Notes: generated from the letters alone by a model not told the origin. Counted from the first letter of the stretch, positions 1 through 9,858 are shown. The stretch is DNA of 64,000 nt from CAZUMH01 sp964621645 (GCA_964621645.1 CAZUMH010000002.1:26606-90605); one strand, 5' to 3'. Made by a program: numbers and translations.

Positions 1-1
1 C

Positions 2-961
2 ACCTCCCGAATCGCCGAAGGTGATCTATTGGTGGAAGTGGAACGGTCGGATGGCAGGGATGAATTGGCGGAATTAATCAACGGCTTCAATATCATGGTA
101 GAGAATCTGCATGTTTTAACCCAGGAAGTCAAGGATGGTACCCAAGGGCTTGCCGCAGCGGCGGGACAGATCTCCGCTTCGGTCACCGAGATTTCTTCCG
201 CTGCCGCCGAGACGGCTTCAGCGGCGAGTCAGACGAGCACTACGGTTGAGGAAGTGAGGCAGACGGCTCTTGATTCCAACCGCAAGGCGAAGATGGTCTC
301 GGAAAACGCTCATGAGGCTGTGGAGATATCTCAAACCGGCGAGGATGCGGTTAACCTGAGCATAGAAGGAATGCACCGGATTGAGGAACAGATGGAATCC
401 ATTGCCGGCAGCATTATGAAACTCAGTGAACATGGACAAGCCATCGGGGACATCATAGCCACTGTGGAAGACATTGCCGAGCAATCACGTCTCCTGGCGG
501 TCAACGCATCCATTGAAGCGGTGAAGGCCGGGGAACACGGAAAGGGCTTCTCGGTGGTGGCTCAGGAAGTACAAAATCTGGCGGAACAGTCAAAAGAATC
601 CACGGCACGGGTGCGGTCCATTCTGGACGACATCCAGAAAGCGACCAGTGAAGCTGTTATGAAAACGGAACAGGGGTCAAAGGCGGTTAAGGCCGGAGTA
701 AAGCAATCCCAGGAATCGGGGGAAGCCATCGCCAGACTGGCTGAGAGCGTGGAACAGGCGGCTCAGGCGACAACCCAGATTTCCGTATCCAGCCAGGAGC
801 AGGTGGTGGGCATGGATCAGGTGGTTTCGGCCATGGAGAGCATTAAAACAGCCAGCGCCCAGCATGTGGATGCCACCAGGCAGGTGGAACTGGCCGCGCA
901 GGAGCTGCATAAGCTCGGCCAGCGTTTGTCAGAATTGATGAACCGATATCAGTTAAATTAA
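2..961 (+). CDS. Methyl-accepting chemotaxis protein, C-terminal part (5' end outside window)
   Basis: The frame is open from the first bases, so this is the cytoplasmic end of a chemoreceptor whose sensor and membrane segments lie upstream. The visible part starts with the end of a HAMP domain (RIAEGDL, then DELAELINGFN) and continues as one long Ala/Gln/Ser/Glu-rich coiled coil. The signalling tip is clear: IAEQSRLLAVNASIEA followed by AGEHGKGFSVVAQEV, matching the receptor region that contacts CheA and CheW. It ends in LMNRYQLN, with no CheR-docking pentapeptide. The Hpt protein starts 14 bases downstream and the CheA-type kinase follows, so this receptor probably feeds that kinase. Ligand and topology cannot be read from the fragment. 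Confidence 0.93.
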   Translation, partial: TSRIAEGDLLVEVERSDGRDELAELINGFNIMVENLHVLTQEVKDGTQGLAAAAGQISASVTEISSAAAETASAASQTSTTVEEVRQTALDSNRKAKMVSENAHEAVEISQTGEDAVNLSIEGMHRIEEQMESIAGSIMKLSEHGQAIGDIIATVEDIAEQSRLLAVNASIEAVKAGEHGKGFSVVAQEVQNLAEQSKESTARVRSILDDIQKATSEAVMKTEQGSKAVKAGVKQSQESGEAIARLAESVEQAAQATTQISVSSQEQVVGMDQVVSAMESIKTASAQHVDATRQVELAAQELHKLGQRLSELMNRYQLN

Positions 962-975
962 GGTGGGAGTGGATA

Positions 976-1392
976 ATGAATATTCAGGATCCCGAATTTT
1001 TTAAGGAACTGGTGGCCATGTTCAAGATAGAAACCACTGAACATGTTGAGGCCATTCAGGATGGGTTGGATAAGCTGAAGGGAGATCTGTCCGGATCGGA
1101 AAATCAGGATGTACTGGAAGTCGTTTTCAGAGCCGCCCACAGCTTGAAAGGAGCCGCCCGCACGGTAGGACTGATCGATATAGAATCCATCGGCCAGGAA
1201 CTGGAACGATTGCTTGCACAGGTGAAAAACGGAAAACTGGAGCTGGATCAGCGCAAGGTGGTGCTTTTCAAGGAAGTAACCAGTGAATTGCAGGTGATGA
1301 TACAGTCACTTACCGACGATGGCAAGATAACGGGTGATTCATCTCAACTTCTGCGCAGGCTGGAACTGGTGGAGCAGGAGAAGGCTCAGTAA
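976..1392 (+). CDS. Stand-alone histidine phosphotransfer (Hpt) protein
   Basis: A 138-residue protein that is a single Hpt four-helix domain. The phospho-accepting residue is His55 in FRAAHSLKGAAR. Such proteins pass phosphate between receiver domains and do not bind ATP. Its first 35 residues (NIQDPEFFKELVAMFKIE) closely match the start of the next protein (FLKELLAMFKIEAEEH), so it probably arose by duplication of the CheA Hpt domain. GGGAG eight bases before ATG supports the start. Likely partners, by position, are the CheA C-terminal receiver and the receivers of the large hybrid kinase downstream. Confidence 0.9.
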   Translation: MNIQDPEFFKELVAMFKIETTEHVEAIQDGLDKLKGDLSGSENQDVLEVVFRAAHSLKGAARTVGLIDIESIGQELERLLAQVKNGKLELDQRKVVLFKEVTSELQVMIQSLTDDGKITGDSSQLLRRLELVEQEKAQ

Positions 1393-1428
1393 TCCGGTAC
1401 CCTGGCAAAATGAGGACGGAGCTTTTTC

Positions 1429-3783
1429 ATGAATACAAATGAAGACGGATTCCTAAAGGAACTGCTTGCCATGTTCAAGATCGAGGCCGAGGAACACATC
1501 AAGGCCATTACTCTCGGTCTCTTGGAACTTGAGAAAGCGGAGGACGTCAGCCGTTGTAAAACGGTTCTTGAAACGATCTACCGGGAAGCGCACAGCCTGA
1601 AAGGCGCGGCTCGGGCGGTGAATCTTCAGGAAGTTGAGTCTCTTTGCCAGACATTGGAAAGCGTGTTTGCCCTGATTAAACGGCAGGAACTGGCGCTGAA
1701 TCATGAACTCTTCGATGTACTGCACAACGCCGTAGACGGCGTGGAAACGCTGGTGGAGAAGGGGAAGCTGCCGCAATTGGGTGAACTCATGAGCAAACTC
1801 ACCAGCATAGAAGAAGGCCGTCCCGCAACCTCTGTGAAACCATCTGCGCCGGTACCCGAGAAAGTGGAAGTCAAAGAGGCTGAGAAATCAAAATCTGCTG
1901 CAGCGGCAGTTGAACCATCGGTACCGGAAAAGGCGGTTCCTGAAGAGACTAAACCAGCCGAACCGGCTCCGGAAGTCGCGGAGCCGTCCACGGAGGCACC
2001 AGATACTCCTTTGCCTACGGTGGAATTTTCAGATACAATTCGTCTTCCTGTCTCAAAATTAGATTCTATTCTTCTCCAGGCTGAGGAGATGCTGGGAGCC
2101 AAACTGGCTGCCGATCAATATGTGAATGATCTAAGAGGACTTTCATCTTTCCTTTCCTTGTGGAACCGTGAGCTGGAGAAGGAACGTTTGCACGCTTCTG
2201 CTGCTTTTCGTCAAACGGAAAGGGAAATCGATGACGGAAGGGATATTTCGCAGCTGGTGGGCTGGAACCAGGAACAGGTGAAGTCTTTAGAACTGCGCCT
2301 GAGCATGATGAGCAAAAACGCCGAAAACAACTCCAGGCTTCTGGATGGTATGATCAACAGCCTGCTGGAGGATATGAAACAGATTCTCATGCTGCCGTTT
2401 TCCACTCTTCTTAAAATGATGCCGAAGATCGTACGAGATCTCTCCAGGGACCAGCGCAAGGAAGTACAGCTCATTTCAAAGGGCAGCACCGTAGAGGTGG
2501 ACCGCCGTATCCTGGAAGAGATGAAGGATCCGCTCATCCATCTGTTCCGGAATTGCATCGACCACGGCTTGGAGAAACCGGACGAGCGCCGGAAAAAAGG
2601 AAAGGATCCAACCGGGACCCTTTCCATTGTAGTCAGTCAGAAAAGCGGTGACAAGGTACTGATTGAGGTCAATGACGATGGTCACGGTATTGATGCGGAC
2701 GTGATTAAAAAAACGGCGATTAAGCGGGGCGTGATTACCAAGGCCATAGCGGCTGATATGAGTGAAGCGGAGGCTCTGCAGCTGATCTTTCAGTCCGATT
2801 TCTCCACCAGCCCCATCATTACCGATATTTCCGGTAGAGGATTGGGAATGGCCATAGTGCGGGAGAAAGTGGAAAAACTCGGCGGTACCCTGACCATTGA
2901 AACAAAAGTCGGTGAAGGGACGTCGTTCAGCATGCTTCTCCCGGTGACCGTGGCTACGTTCAGGGGCATTCTGGTGAAATCCTCCGGTTTCAGTTTTGTC
3001 ATTCCCACTCATCAGGTGGAATCAACGCTGCGGATCAGGAGGGACAGTATTAAGACAGTTGAAAATCGCGAGACGCTTATGCTGGGGGGGCAGGCCATTT
3101 CTCTTCTTCCCCTTTCAGATGTTTTGGAGCTGCCAAAACTTAAGAAAGAAAAGGAAAAGAGTGATTATGTCCAGGTGATGATTATCAGCGCAAACGACGA
3201 GCAGGTCGGTTTTTACGTCGATAAGGTAATGAAAGAACAGGAAGTGCTGGTAAAAGGACTGGGTAACCAGCTCCAGAGGGTTCGTAATATTGCCGGTGCA
3301 ACGATTCTTGGTGACGGCAGGGTGGTAACTATCTTGAATGCAGCGGATCTTATAAAGTCCGCCCTAAAGGTAAAAGTCGTTTCTGGTCGGAGAACCGGAG
3401 CGCGGGAGGAGACTGTGGAACAGAAATCAATATTGATTGCGGAAGACTCAATAACGTCACGTACCTTGCTGAAGAACATTCTCACCACAGCAGGATACAA
3501 TGTAACCGCGACTGTGGACGGCATGGAGGCCTATACCACTCTGCGGGAAGGAGCATTCGATTTGGTTGTTTCGGACGTGGAAATGCCCCGAATGAACGGT
3601 TTCGATCTGGTGTCAAAGATTCGCCATGAAGAAAAGACTTTGGAACTGCCGGTTATTCTGGTTACAGGCCTTGAATCCAGGGAAGACCGGGAACGGGGTA
3701 TCGAGGTCGGGGCCAATGCCTATATCGTGAAACGCAGTTTTGATCAAAGCAATCTGCTTGAAGTAATTAAAAAACTTATCTAA
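1429..3783 (+). CDS. cheA: CheA-type hybrid histidine kinase (Hpt-HATPase-CheW-receiver)
   Basis: A 784-residue chemotaxis-type kinase. Domains: Hpt at about 1-110 with His55 in REAHSLKGAAR; a Pro/Ala/Glu-rich linker at about 125-205; a dimerisation helix region at about 205-345; an HATPase with HLFRNCIDHGLEKP (N box), NDDGHGID (G1) and SGRGLGMAIV (G2) at about 350-515; a CheW-like domain at about 520-650; and a C-terminal receiver with Asp716 in VVSDVEMPRMNG. The fused receiver is the FrzE-type arrangement; common flagellar CheA lacks it. The P2 CheY-binding domain is not evident, the linker standing in its place. GGAG before ATG supports the start. No separate cheW or cheY is visible nearby. 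Confidence 0.93.
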   Translation: MNTNEDGFLKELLAMFKIEAEEHIKAITLGLLELEKAEDVSRCKTVLETIYREAHSLKGAARAVNLQEVESLCQTLESVFALIKRQELALNHELFDVLHNAVDGVETLVEKGKLPQLGELMSKLTSIEEGRPATSVKPSAPVPEKVEVKEAEKSKSAAAAVEPSVPEKAVPEETKPAEPAPEVAEPSTEAPDTPLPTVEFSDTIRLPVSKLDSILLQAEEMLGAKLAADQYVNDLRGLSSFLSLWNRELEKERLHASAAFRQTEREIDDGRDISQLVGWNQEQVKSLELRLSMMSKNAENNSRLLDGMINSLLEDMKQILMLPFSTLLKMMPKIVRDLSRDQRKEVQLISKGSTVEVDRRILEEMKDPLIHLFRNCIDHGLEKPDERRKKGKDPTGTLSIVVSQKSGDKVLIEVNDDGHGIDADVIKKTAIKRGVITKAIAADMSEAEALQLIFQSDFSTSPIITDISGRGLGMAIVREKVEKLGGTLTIETKVGEGTSFSMLLPVTVATFRGILVKSSGFSFVIPTHQVESTLRIRRDSIKTVENRETLMLGGQAISLLPLSDVLELPKLKKEKEKSDYVQVMIISANDEQVGFYVDKVMKEQEVLVKGLGNQLQRVRNIAGATILGDGRVVTILNAADLIKSALKVKVVSGRRTGAREETVEQKSILIAEDSITSRTLLKNILTTAGYNVTATVDGMEAYTTLREGAFDLVVSDVEMPRMNGFDLVSKIRHEEKTLELPVILVTGLESREDRERGIEVGANAYIVKRSFDQSNLLEVIKKLI

Positions 3784-3802
3784 TGGGAGATCGGGCTCTC
3801 GC

Positions 3803-4882
3803 ATGATCAAAGTACTTATTACAGATGATTCACCGGTTGTCAGGGGATACTTAAAATACATCCTTAGTTCCGATAAAGATATACAGGTCATCGGAGAAGC
3901 CAGGAATGGCAAGGAGGCGGTGGAACGGGTACAGGAAGAAAAACCGGATGTAGTCACCATGGATATCCATATGCCGCAGATGGATGGATTTGAGGCTACT
4001 CGCAGGATCATGGAAACCAATCCCGTCCCCATTGTCATCTGCAGTGCCAGCTGGAATCCGGAAGAAGTCGACAAGACGTTCCGGACCATGGAGGCGGGCG
4101 CCGTGGCGGCTCTGGAGAAACCACGGGGCATGGGACATCCCGATTCCGATTCTTCCGTAAAGACGCTCCTGCGCACTGTAAAAGCAATGGCCGATGTCAA
4201 GGTGGTGCGGCGCTGGTCCAAGAAGAAACGTGAACAGCATCCACCCAGGCCGGTGTCACCGTCGCCTCAACCGGCTCGGCAGGTGAGCCGGACAGTCGTA
4301 CCCGCGGTATTGCCGTCTAAAGGGATTCAGGTCGTCGCAATCGGGGCTTCCACCGGGGGACCCATGGCCCTGCAAACGATCCTTTCCGGACTGCCAGCGG
4401 ATTTCAAGGTTCCGGTGCTCATTGTGCAGCATATCGCTCCCGGGTTTCTGGCCGGTCTGGGCAGCTGGCTCACGACCAGCACCGGATATCAGGTGGTAGT
4501 GCCTGAGGATGGAGAAGCCATGATTCCGGGTACGGCCTATCTCGCTCCCGATGATTTCCAGCTGGGTGTACGCGGAGAGCATAAGATTCTTCTGCGCCAG
4601 GATCCTCCGGAAAACAATCTCCGGCCGGCTGTTTCGTATCTGTTCCGCAGCGTGGCCGAAAAATATGGAAAAAACTCATTAGGCGTTCTGCTTACCGGGA
4701 TGGGTAAAGACGGCGCCGCTGAGCTTAAGCAGATAGCCGATGCCGGAGGCATAACCATTGCCCAGGACAAAGCTACTTCCATTGTGCACGGCATGCCCGG
4801 AGAGGCAATTCGTCTGGGTGCAGCGACCCATGTCGAGTCAATTCAGAATATTTCGGAAAAGTTGAAAACATTAGTTAATTGA
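3803..4882 (+). CDS. cheB: Chemotaxis response regulator protein-glutamate methylesterase
   Basis: 359 residues: receiver at 1-120 with Asp54 in TMDIHMPQMDG, a Pro/Arg/Ser-rich linker at about 140-170, and a CheB esterase domain at about 175-355. The catalytic triad is present: Ser183 in IGASTGGP, His210 in VQHIAPGF and Asp303 in MGKDGAAEL. It removes methyl groups from receptor glutamates and is activated by phosphorylation of the receiver. The matching methyltransferase CheR is not in the window and may lie upstream of the truncated receptor. It starts 19 bases after cheA, so co-transcription is likely. Confidence 0.96.
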   Translation: MIKVLITDDSPVVRGYLKYILSSDKDIQVIGEARNGKEAVERVQEEKPDVVTMDIHMPQMDGFEATRRIMETNPVPIVICSASWNPEEVDKTFRTMEAGAVAALEKPRGMGHPDSDSSVKTLLRTVKAMADVKVVRRWSKKKREQHPPRPVSPSPQPARQVSRTVVPAVLPSKGIQVVAIGASTGGPMALQTILSGLPADFKVPVLIVQHIAPGFLAGLGSWLTTSTGYQVVVPEDGEAMIPGTAYLAPDDFQLGVRGEHKILLRQDPPENNLRPAVSYLFRSVAEKYGKNSLGVLLTGMGKDGAAELKQIADAGGITIAQDKATSIVHGMPGEAIRLGAATHVESIQNISEKLKTLVN

Positions 4883-4892
4883 GGATACGGAA

Positions 4893-7800
4893 ATGGAAGC
4901 TTTTAAAAGCAGCCCCGTCCGACATATTGAGATTTTGGTTGTGGAGGACAGCCCCACTCAGGCAATGCATCTGAAACACATCCTTATGAAAGCGGGGTAT
5001 GAAGTTACGGTACAACGCAACGGTAAGGATGCCCTGAGCTACATGCGGGAGCATAAGCCGACCATCGTGATAAGCGATATTCTGATGCCGGAGATGGACG
5101 GATATGAACTTTGCCGTCAGATCAGGGCGGATGCCAATCTTCAGTATATTCCGGTGATTTTGCTCACCCAACTTTTCGATCCCCGTGATGTAATCCGCGG
5201 GCTTCTGAGCGGTGCTGATAACTTCGTCACCAAACCCTACAGTGATCAATTTCTCATATCACGTATCCAGTACATCCTGGCGAACCAGGAACTCAGACAG
5301 AACTCCATAACAGAGATGGGCATAGAGATTATTTTCGCTGGTCAGAAGCATTTCATCACCTCTGACCGTATGCAGATTCTCGACCTGCTTTTCTCTACTT
5401 TTGAGAATGCGGTGCAGCGGAACCAGGAACTGGAAGCGGCCAATAAGAAATTGCGCAAGGCATTGGAAACAATTGAAACCATCAATGATGTCTCACAGAA
5501 ACTGAACCGCATGCTGACCCCCCAGGATGTCGCTAAGGCTATCACTGTGGGAGTGAAAAGACTCATTGATTATGACAATTGTGTAGTCTACCAGATCGAT
5601 GAGGAAGGCAAGTTTCTCGTTCCGCTGTTCCGGGGAAAAGGAACCAGCCAGGAAAAGGGTGTCATTAAAAAGGTGAAAGTAGGTGAAGGGATCCCCGGCT
5701 GGGTGTATGCCCAGGGCAAGCCCGAGCTGGTCGTCGACGTTGCCAAGCACCCCAAATCGAATTATAAGAGCGGTGTCATTCCGCCGGATGAATCAATGCT
5801 GGCCGTTCCCATGCAGTATGAGGATATGACCACAGGAATTATCCTTCTTAGCAAATCTGGGCTGCATCAATTTACCGAAGAGCATATGCGTACTCTGACA
5901 ATCCTGGCAGGACAGGCGGCTGTGGCCATCGAGAATGGACGTCTGCTGCAGGAAGAGAGACGGAGGACCAGACAGCTCTCCCTGATCAATGAGATTTCCA
6001 AGAAAGCGGTGTCCACTCTCGAAATGGTGCAGCTGGGGCGTCTGGTGGTGGATTCTATCAGTAATGAATTTGATGACACGCACGTAATGCTGTTCTTGAA
6101 CGACGATTCCAAGGAGGAACTGTTCCTGCAGGCGCAACAGGGACCGCTGGCAAAGAAGATCCCCGATCATAGCCGTCTCCCGGTGAATAAACGGGCCAAG
6201 GGTAAATCAACTGCCTGGAGTGAAGCGGTACTTGCCAAGAATAGTAAACAACTTGATATCGGTTTGAATGTCGACGGAGTTGAATCCCTTCTCAGTATCC
6301 CCGTGAAAAAAGGTGACAAGCTGCTTGGAGTACTCATCATGATGAGTACACGCTCGGGCAAATTCGATGAGAAAGATCAGTCCATGATAAAGATGCTCGC
6401 CGATCAGATCGCTATGTCGATTGAGAACGCCCGCCTCTATGAGAGTGAAAAGAGCAGCAAGGAACTGGCGCAGGGCGCCAACCGGGCCAAGAGTGAATTT
6501 CTGGCTAACATGAGCCATGAAATCCGTACCCCTATGAATTCCATCATTGGTTTCTCGGATCTTCTTCTGCAGGAGAACCTGCCGGAAGAACTGGGAGATT
6601 TCGTGCGAACCATCAAGTTGAACGGCGAGAGCCTCCTTGAGATCATCAACCAGATACTCGATTTGGCCAAGGTGGAGACCGGCCGTATGGATATGGAGCA
6701 GATAGAATTCGATCTTCAGGATCAAGTCGAGAGGGTTGTTCAGCTCCTGCGTCCCCGAGTGCTTGATAAAGGTTTGACGTTTGAGGTCAAGAGCGATCCT
6801 CATTCACTGCCCCTGGTGGAGGGTGACAGCTTGAAGATTCGTCAGGTCATGGTAAACCTGCTGGGGAACGCGGTGAAATTTACCGAAGAGGGCAGCATTT
6901 GTCTCAATGTTTCGATTGGTAAAAAGGATAAGCAGGATATGCTTACGGTCATGGTCGTCGATACCGGTATCGGTATTCATCAGGAGAAACTGTCGGCTAT
7001 ATTCGATTCATTCACTCAGGCGGATAGTTCCATGACCCGCCGTTTCGGCGGTACCGGATTAGGGCTGGCCATCAGCAAGCAGATGGTTGAGTTGATGGGT
7101 GGTCAGATCTGGGTGGAATCTGAACTCGGCCACGGCAGCACCTTCGGCTTCACCGTTCCGATAAAGACTCTTGTATCCAACACTGAGCCGGTCCAGAAAA
7201 AGAAAGGGAAAACGGGGGCTAAGACCGCCAAACAGTCCGCGAAACCGAAACAGAAGACCGAAATGAAGCGGGAGACGGATAAGGAGGCAAAGAATCCTTC
7301 TGTCCTGCTGATCGAAGACAACGGCGGTGCCATGGATCTGCTGCGCCGTTATCTGGAACGGGATGGGTATAACGTTGAGTGCAGCACCACCGGCGAAGAC
7401 GGCCTCATGAAAGCAAAATTCTATCGCCCCGATGCCATCATCCTTGAGATTCTTTTACCGGGCAAGATGGATGGCTGGGAGGTGCTCAGAAATCTCAAGT
7501 CCGGTCAGCTGACCAGAGATATTCCCGTCATTGTCTGTTCGGTGCTTTCCAACCCGAAAAAAGCCTTCAGTCTGGGAGCGGTTGAGTATATCGAGAAGCC
7601 GGCTCAGGAAGCTGAATTGCTGCAGACACTGCATAACAGTGTCGGTATACCTGACAGCAAGGGCAAAGAGGTGGTGGTCGTGGACGACGATCCCACCGTC
7701 CTGAACCTGTTCGAGAAGATGTTCAATCGGCAGAATGTTCCTGTGCGTACTTTCAGTGACGGGAACAAAGTCCTCGATTATCTGAAAGAAGGCAAAAAAG

Positions 7801-8801
7801 TCGGATTGGTCATCCTCGATCTTCTCATGCCGGAAGTGGATGGATTCGAGGTTCTCAACAAGATAAAATCCTCCGAGAAGACACGGGATATTCCCGTTGT
7901 CATCTATACGGGTAAGAAACTGACCTCCAAGGACCGTTCCCGGTTGAGTCACGATTATGAACTTATCCTGCAGAAGACGGAAGAGACCCCCGAAACACTG
8001 TTGAAACAGCTGAAGGAACTCGTCACGGCTGGCAAGATTAAACGGGCCATCGAGAAGAAGGCACCCCAGAAAGTCGGCAGCAAGAGACTGCTCCTGGCCG
8101 AGGATGATCCCTCCGGACAGAAGCTTATGCGGCATCTGCTGGCCCAGCTGGGCTACACCGCTGATGTGGCCGGTACCGGACAGGAGGTACTCAATCTGCT
8201 CGAGAAAAATGAATACGGTCTTGTTTTAATGGACATGGAAATGCCGGTGATGGATGGATTTACAGCCACACGCAAAATACGCATGATGAAAAAATACGAG
8301 GATTTGACCATTATCGCGCTTACGGCCCATGCCATGAAGGAACATCGCCAGAAGACGCTGGAGGCCGGGTGTACCGATTATGCTTCCAAACCAGTAAGCA
8401 GGCAAGTCCTGAGTGAGCTGTTGACCAAGTATCTGGGGCCGGTGGAGGTAGAGCAGGTCGCTGACGAAAAAGTATCCCAAAAGGTCGAGACAGTGTCAAC
8501 CCAGCCGTGCGAAGAGGATGATGATCCGCTCATGAAGGAGCTGACCGAATTCTTTGTCAGCGATCTGGGACGCAAGATGGTGCAGTTCGAAAAGGATCTG
8601 GTGGAGCAAAATCAGGATGAGGTAACCCGTTTTGGCCATTCACTCAAGGGTACGGCCGGATCCTATGGTTTCAAGCAATTCTCCGTCTGGGGTGGAGAAA
8701 TCGAGAAAGCGGCCCAAGTAGGGGAGTGGCAGAAAATAAAAGAGCTTCAAGCCAAGTTGAAAGAAGAGTTTTCAAAGTTGGAGTACAATAATGACGCCTG
8801 A
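4893..8801 (+). CDS. Multi-domain hybrid histidine kinase (REC-GAF-GAF-HisKA-HATPase-REC-REC-REC-Hpt)
   Basis: 1302 residues, cytoplasmic, with no membrane segment. Order: receiver 1 with Asp62 in ISDILMPEMDG; a helical linker; two GAF domains at about 205-350 and 370-515; HisKA with His542 in NMSHEIRTPMN; HATPase with NLLGNAVKFTEEG, DTGIGI and GGTGLGLAIS; a Lys-rich linker; receiver 2 (about 795-915); receiver 3 with Asp976 in VILDLLMPEVDG; receiver 4 with Asp1114 in LMDMEMPVMDG; and a C-terminal Hpt with His1249 in FGHSLKGTAGS. In receiver 2 the phospho-acceptor Asp is Glu852 (ILEILLPG), so it probably cannot be phosphorylated. It likely integrates a cytoplasmic signal with phosphate from the CheA system. 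It starts 10 bases after cheB and overlaps the next gene. Confidence 0.93.
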   Translation: MEAFKSSPVRHIEILVVEDSPTQAMHLKHILMKAGYEVTVQRNGKDALSYMREHKPTIVISDILMPEMDGYELCRQIRADANLQYIPVILLTQLFDPRDVIRGLLSGADNFVTKPYSDQFLISRIQYILANQELRQNSITEMGIEIIFAGQKHFITSDRMQILDLLFSTFENAVQRNQELEAANKKLRKALETIETINDVSQKLNRMLTPQDVAKAITVGVKRLIDYDNCVVYQIDEEGKFLVPLFRGKGTSQEKGVIKKVKVGEGIPGWVYAQGKPELVVDVAKHPKSNYKSGVIPPDESMLAVPMQYEDMTTGIILLSKSGLHQFTEEHMRTLTILAGQAAVAIENGRLLQEERRRTRQLSLINEISKKAVSTLEMVQLGRLVVDSISNEFDDTHVMLFLNDDSKEELFLQAQQGPLAKKIPDHSRLPVNKRAKGKSTAWSEAVLAKNSKQLDIGLNVDGVESLLSIPVKKGDKLLGVLIMMSTRSGKFDEKDQSMIKMLADQIAMSIENARLYESEKSSKELAQGANRAKSEFLANMSHEIRTPMNSIIGFSDLLLQENLPEELGDFVRTIKLNGESLLEIINQILDLAKVETGRMDMEQIEFDLQDQVERVVQLLRPRVLDKGLTFEVKSDPHSLPLVEGDSLKIRQVMVNLLGNAVKFTEEGSICLNVSIGKKDKQDMLTVMVVDTGIGIHQEKLSAIFDSFTQADSSMTRRFGGTGLGLAISKQMVELMGGQIWVESELGHGSTFGFTVPIKTLVSNTEPVQKKKGKTGAKTAKQSAKPKQKTEMKRETDKEAKNPSVLLIEDNGGAMDLLRRYLERDGYNVECSTTGEDGLMKAKFYRPDAIILEILLPGKMDGWEVLRNLKSGQLTRDIPVIVCSVLSNPKKAFSLGAVEYIEKPAQEAELLQTLHNSVGIPDSKGKEVVVVDDDPTVLNLFEKMFNRQNVPVRTFSDGNKVLDYLKEGKKVGLVILDLLMPEVDGFEVLNKIKSSEKTRDIPVVIYTGKKLTSKDRSRLSHDYELILQKTEETPETLLKQLKELVTAGKIKRAIEKKAPQKVGSKRLLLAEDDPSGQKLMRHLLAQLGYTADVAGTGQEVLNLLEKNEYGLVLMDMEMPVMDGFTATRKIRMMKKYEDLTIIALTAHAMKEHRQKTLEAGCTDYASKPVSRQVLSELLTKYLGPVEVEQVADEKVSQKVETVSTQPCEEDDDPLMKELTEFFVSDLGRKMVQFEKDLVEQNQDEVTRFGHSLKGTAGSYGFKQFSVWGGEIEKAAQVGEWQKIKELQAKLKEEFSKLEYNNDA

Positions 8802-9858
8802 ACACATGACAATATTGACGGTTGATGACACGCCGGCTAATATCCGTCTGCTAACCCATTACCTGCATAAACAGGGCTATCGGGTGATAACCGCCGAAGA
8901 CGGTTTTGAAGGATTTAAAGCCGCAATCAAGCACAAGCCGGATCTCATCCTGCTGGATGTCATGATGCCCGGTACCGACGGCTACGAAGTCTGTGAACTG
9001 CTGAAGACAGAGGAAGAGACAAGGGATATACCGGTTGTCTTTCTCACAGCCAAAGCGGAAGTGGAAGATCGCATCCGCGGGTTCGAAATGGGCGCGATGG
9101 ATTATATCACCAAACCGTTTAATCTCACTGAAATAGCCACGCGGGTACAAACACAGCTGGAATTATGTTACCTGAAACAACAAAACCGCCGCTACAGCGC
9201 CGCTTTTGATCAGTCCAGTTCTCTGCTTTCCATGGGGATACTGGCTCAGAGACTTTTACAGCAGGCCGACCGGGAACTGGATGAGCTCAGTAAAAAGGTC
9301 GGATCTAGTGACAAGGATCTTGATAAAACCCTGAAACAGGTTAATGTGACAACGAAGTCCTGTCGAACCCTGCATAACAGGATGAGCAGCATTGCCCAGG
9401 CTACCAAGAGAACGCCCCTTTCGGTACTTTTAAACGACGCCGTGGATCTGGTTCAATACCGTTTGGGGGATGATCTACCGCTGCGCTTCGAAAAACCGGA
9501 TTCCGATATGCTGGTGTTCAGCCATCCCGGACTCAGCATGCACGGGCTGTCGGAACTGATGATTTTTGGCTTTACCTTGGCGGAAGAGACCGATTTGATC
9601 GAAGTAAGCCATGGAGAGAAGGAAGAAAATCAAGAGGGTTCCTTCGTCCCCATCTTCATTCGGACCGAAGGCAGGATCGAGGCCGTGGTTCCGGAGATCA
9701 CCGAGATAGATACTGTCCTGACCGACCTGAACGGAAACGACGCCACTTACGCTCTTACGGCCGCCATTCTGGCTCTGCGGGCGGCGGGAAGCGGAGTTGA
9801 TTCTTCTTTCAAAAATGGGGAATTGCTCTTCAAGGTTTTTCTGCCGGTTGCCAACTAG
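8791..9858 (+). CDS. Response regulator with degenerate histidine-kinase-like C-terminal domain
   Basis: 355 residues. Residues 1-125 are a standard receiver with Asp56 in LLDVMMPGTDG and the conserved Lys in YITKPFN. The remaining 230 residues look like a kinase core without catalytic motifs: a helical stretch (about 130-215) lacks a phospho-accepting HE motif and the following part (about 220-355) lacks recognisable N, G1 or G2 boxes. No DNA-binding, GGDEF or HD-GYP output is seen. The start overlaps the end of the hybrid kinase by 11 bases and has GGAG before the ATG, implying coupled translation. It may be a phosphate sink or a protein-interaction output. The tail assignment is weak; the receiver is certain. 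Confidence 0.85.
   Translation: MTPEHMTILTVDDTPANIRLLTHYLHKQGYRVITAEDGFEGFKAAIKHKPDLILLDVMMPGTDGYEVCELLKTEEETRDIPVVFLTAKAEVEDRIRGFEMGAMDYITKPFNLTEIATRVQTQLELCYLKQQNRRYSAAFDQSSSLLSMGILAQRLLQQADRELDELSKKVGSSDKDLDKTLKQVNVTTKSCRTLHNRMSSIAQATKRTPLSVLLNDAVDLVQYRLGDDLPLRFEKPDSDMLVFSHPGLSMHGLSELMIFGFTLAEETDLIEVSHGEKEENQEGSFVPIFIRTEGRIEAVVPEITEIDTVLTDLNGNDATYALTAAILALRAAGSGVDSSFKNGELLFKVFLPVAN

Noticed and set aside
7455..8135. 226-codon minus-strand frame in the hybrid kinase
   Set aside because: Antisense to receivers 2 and 3.
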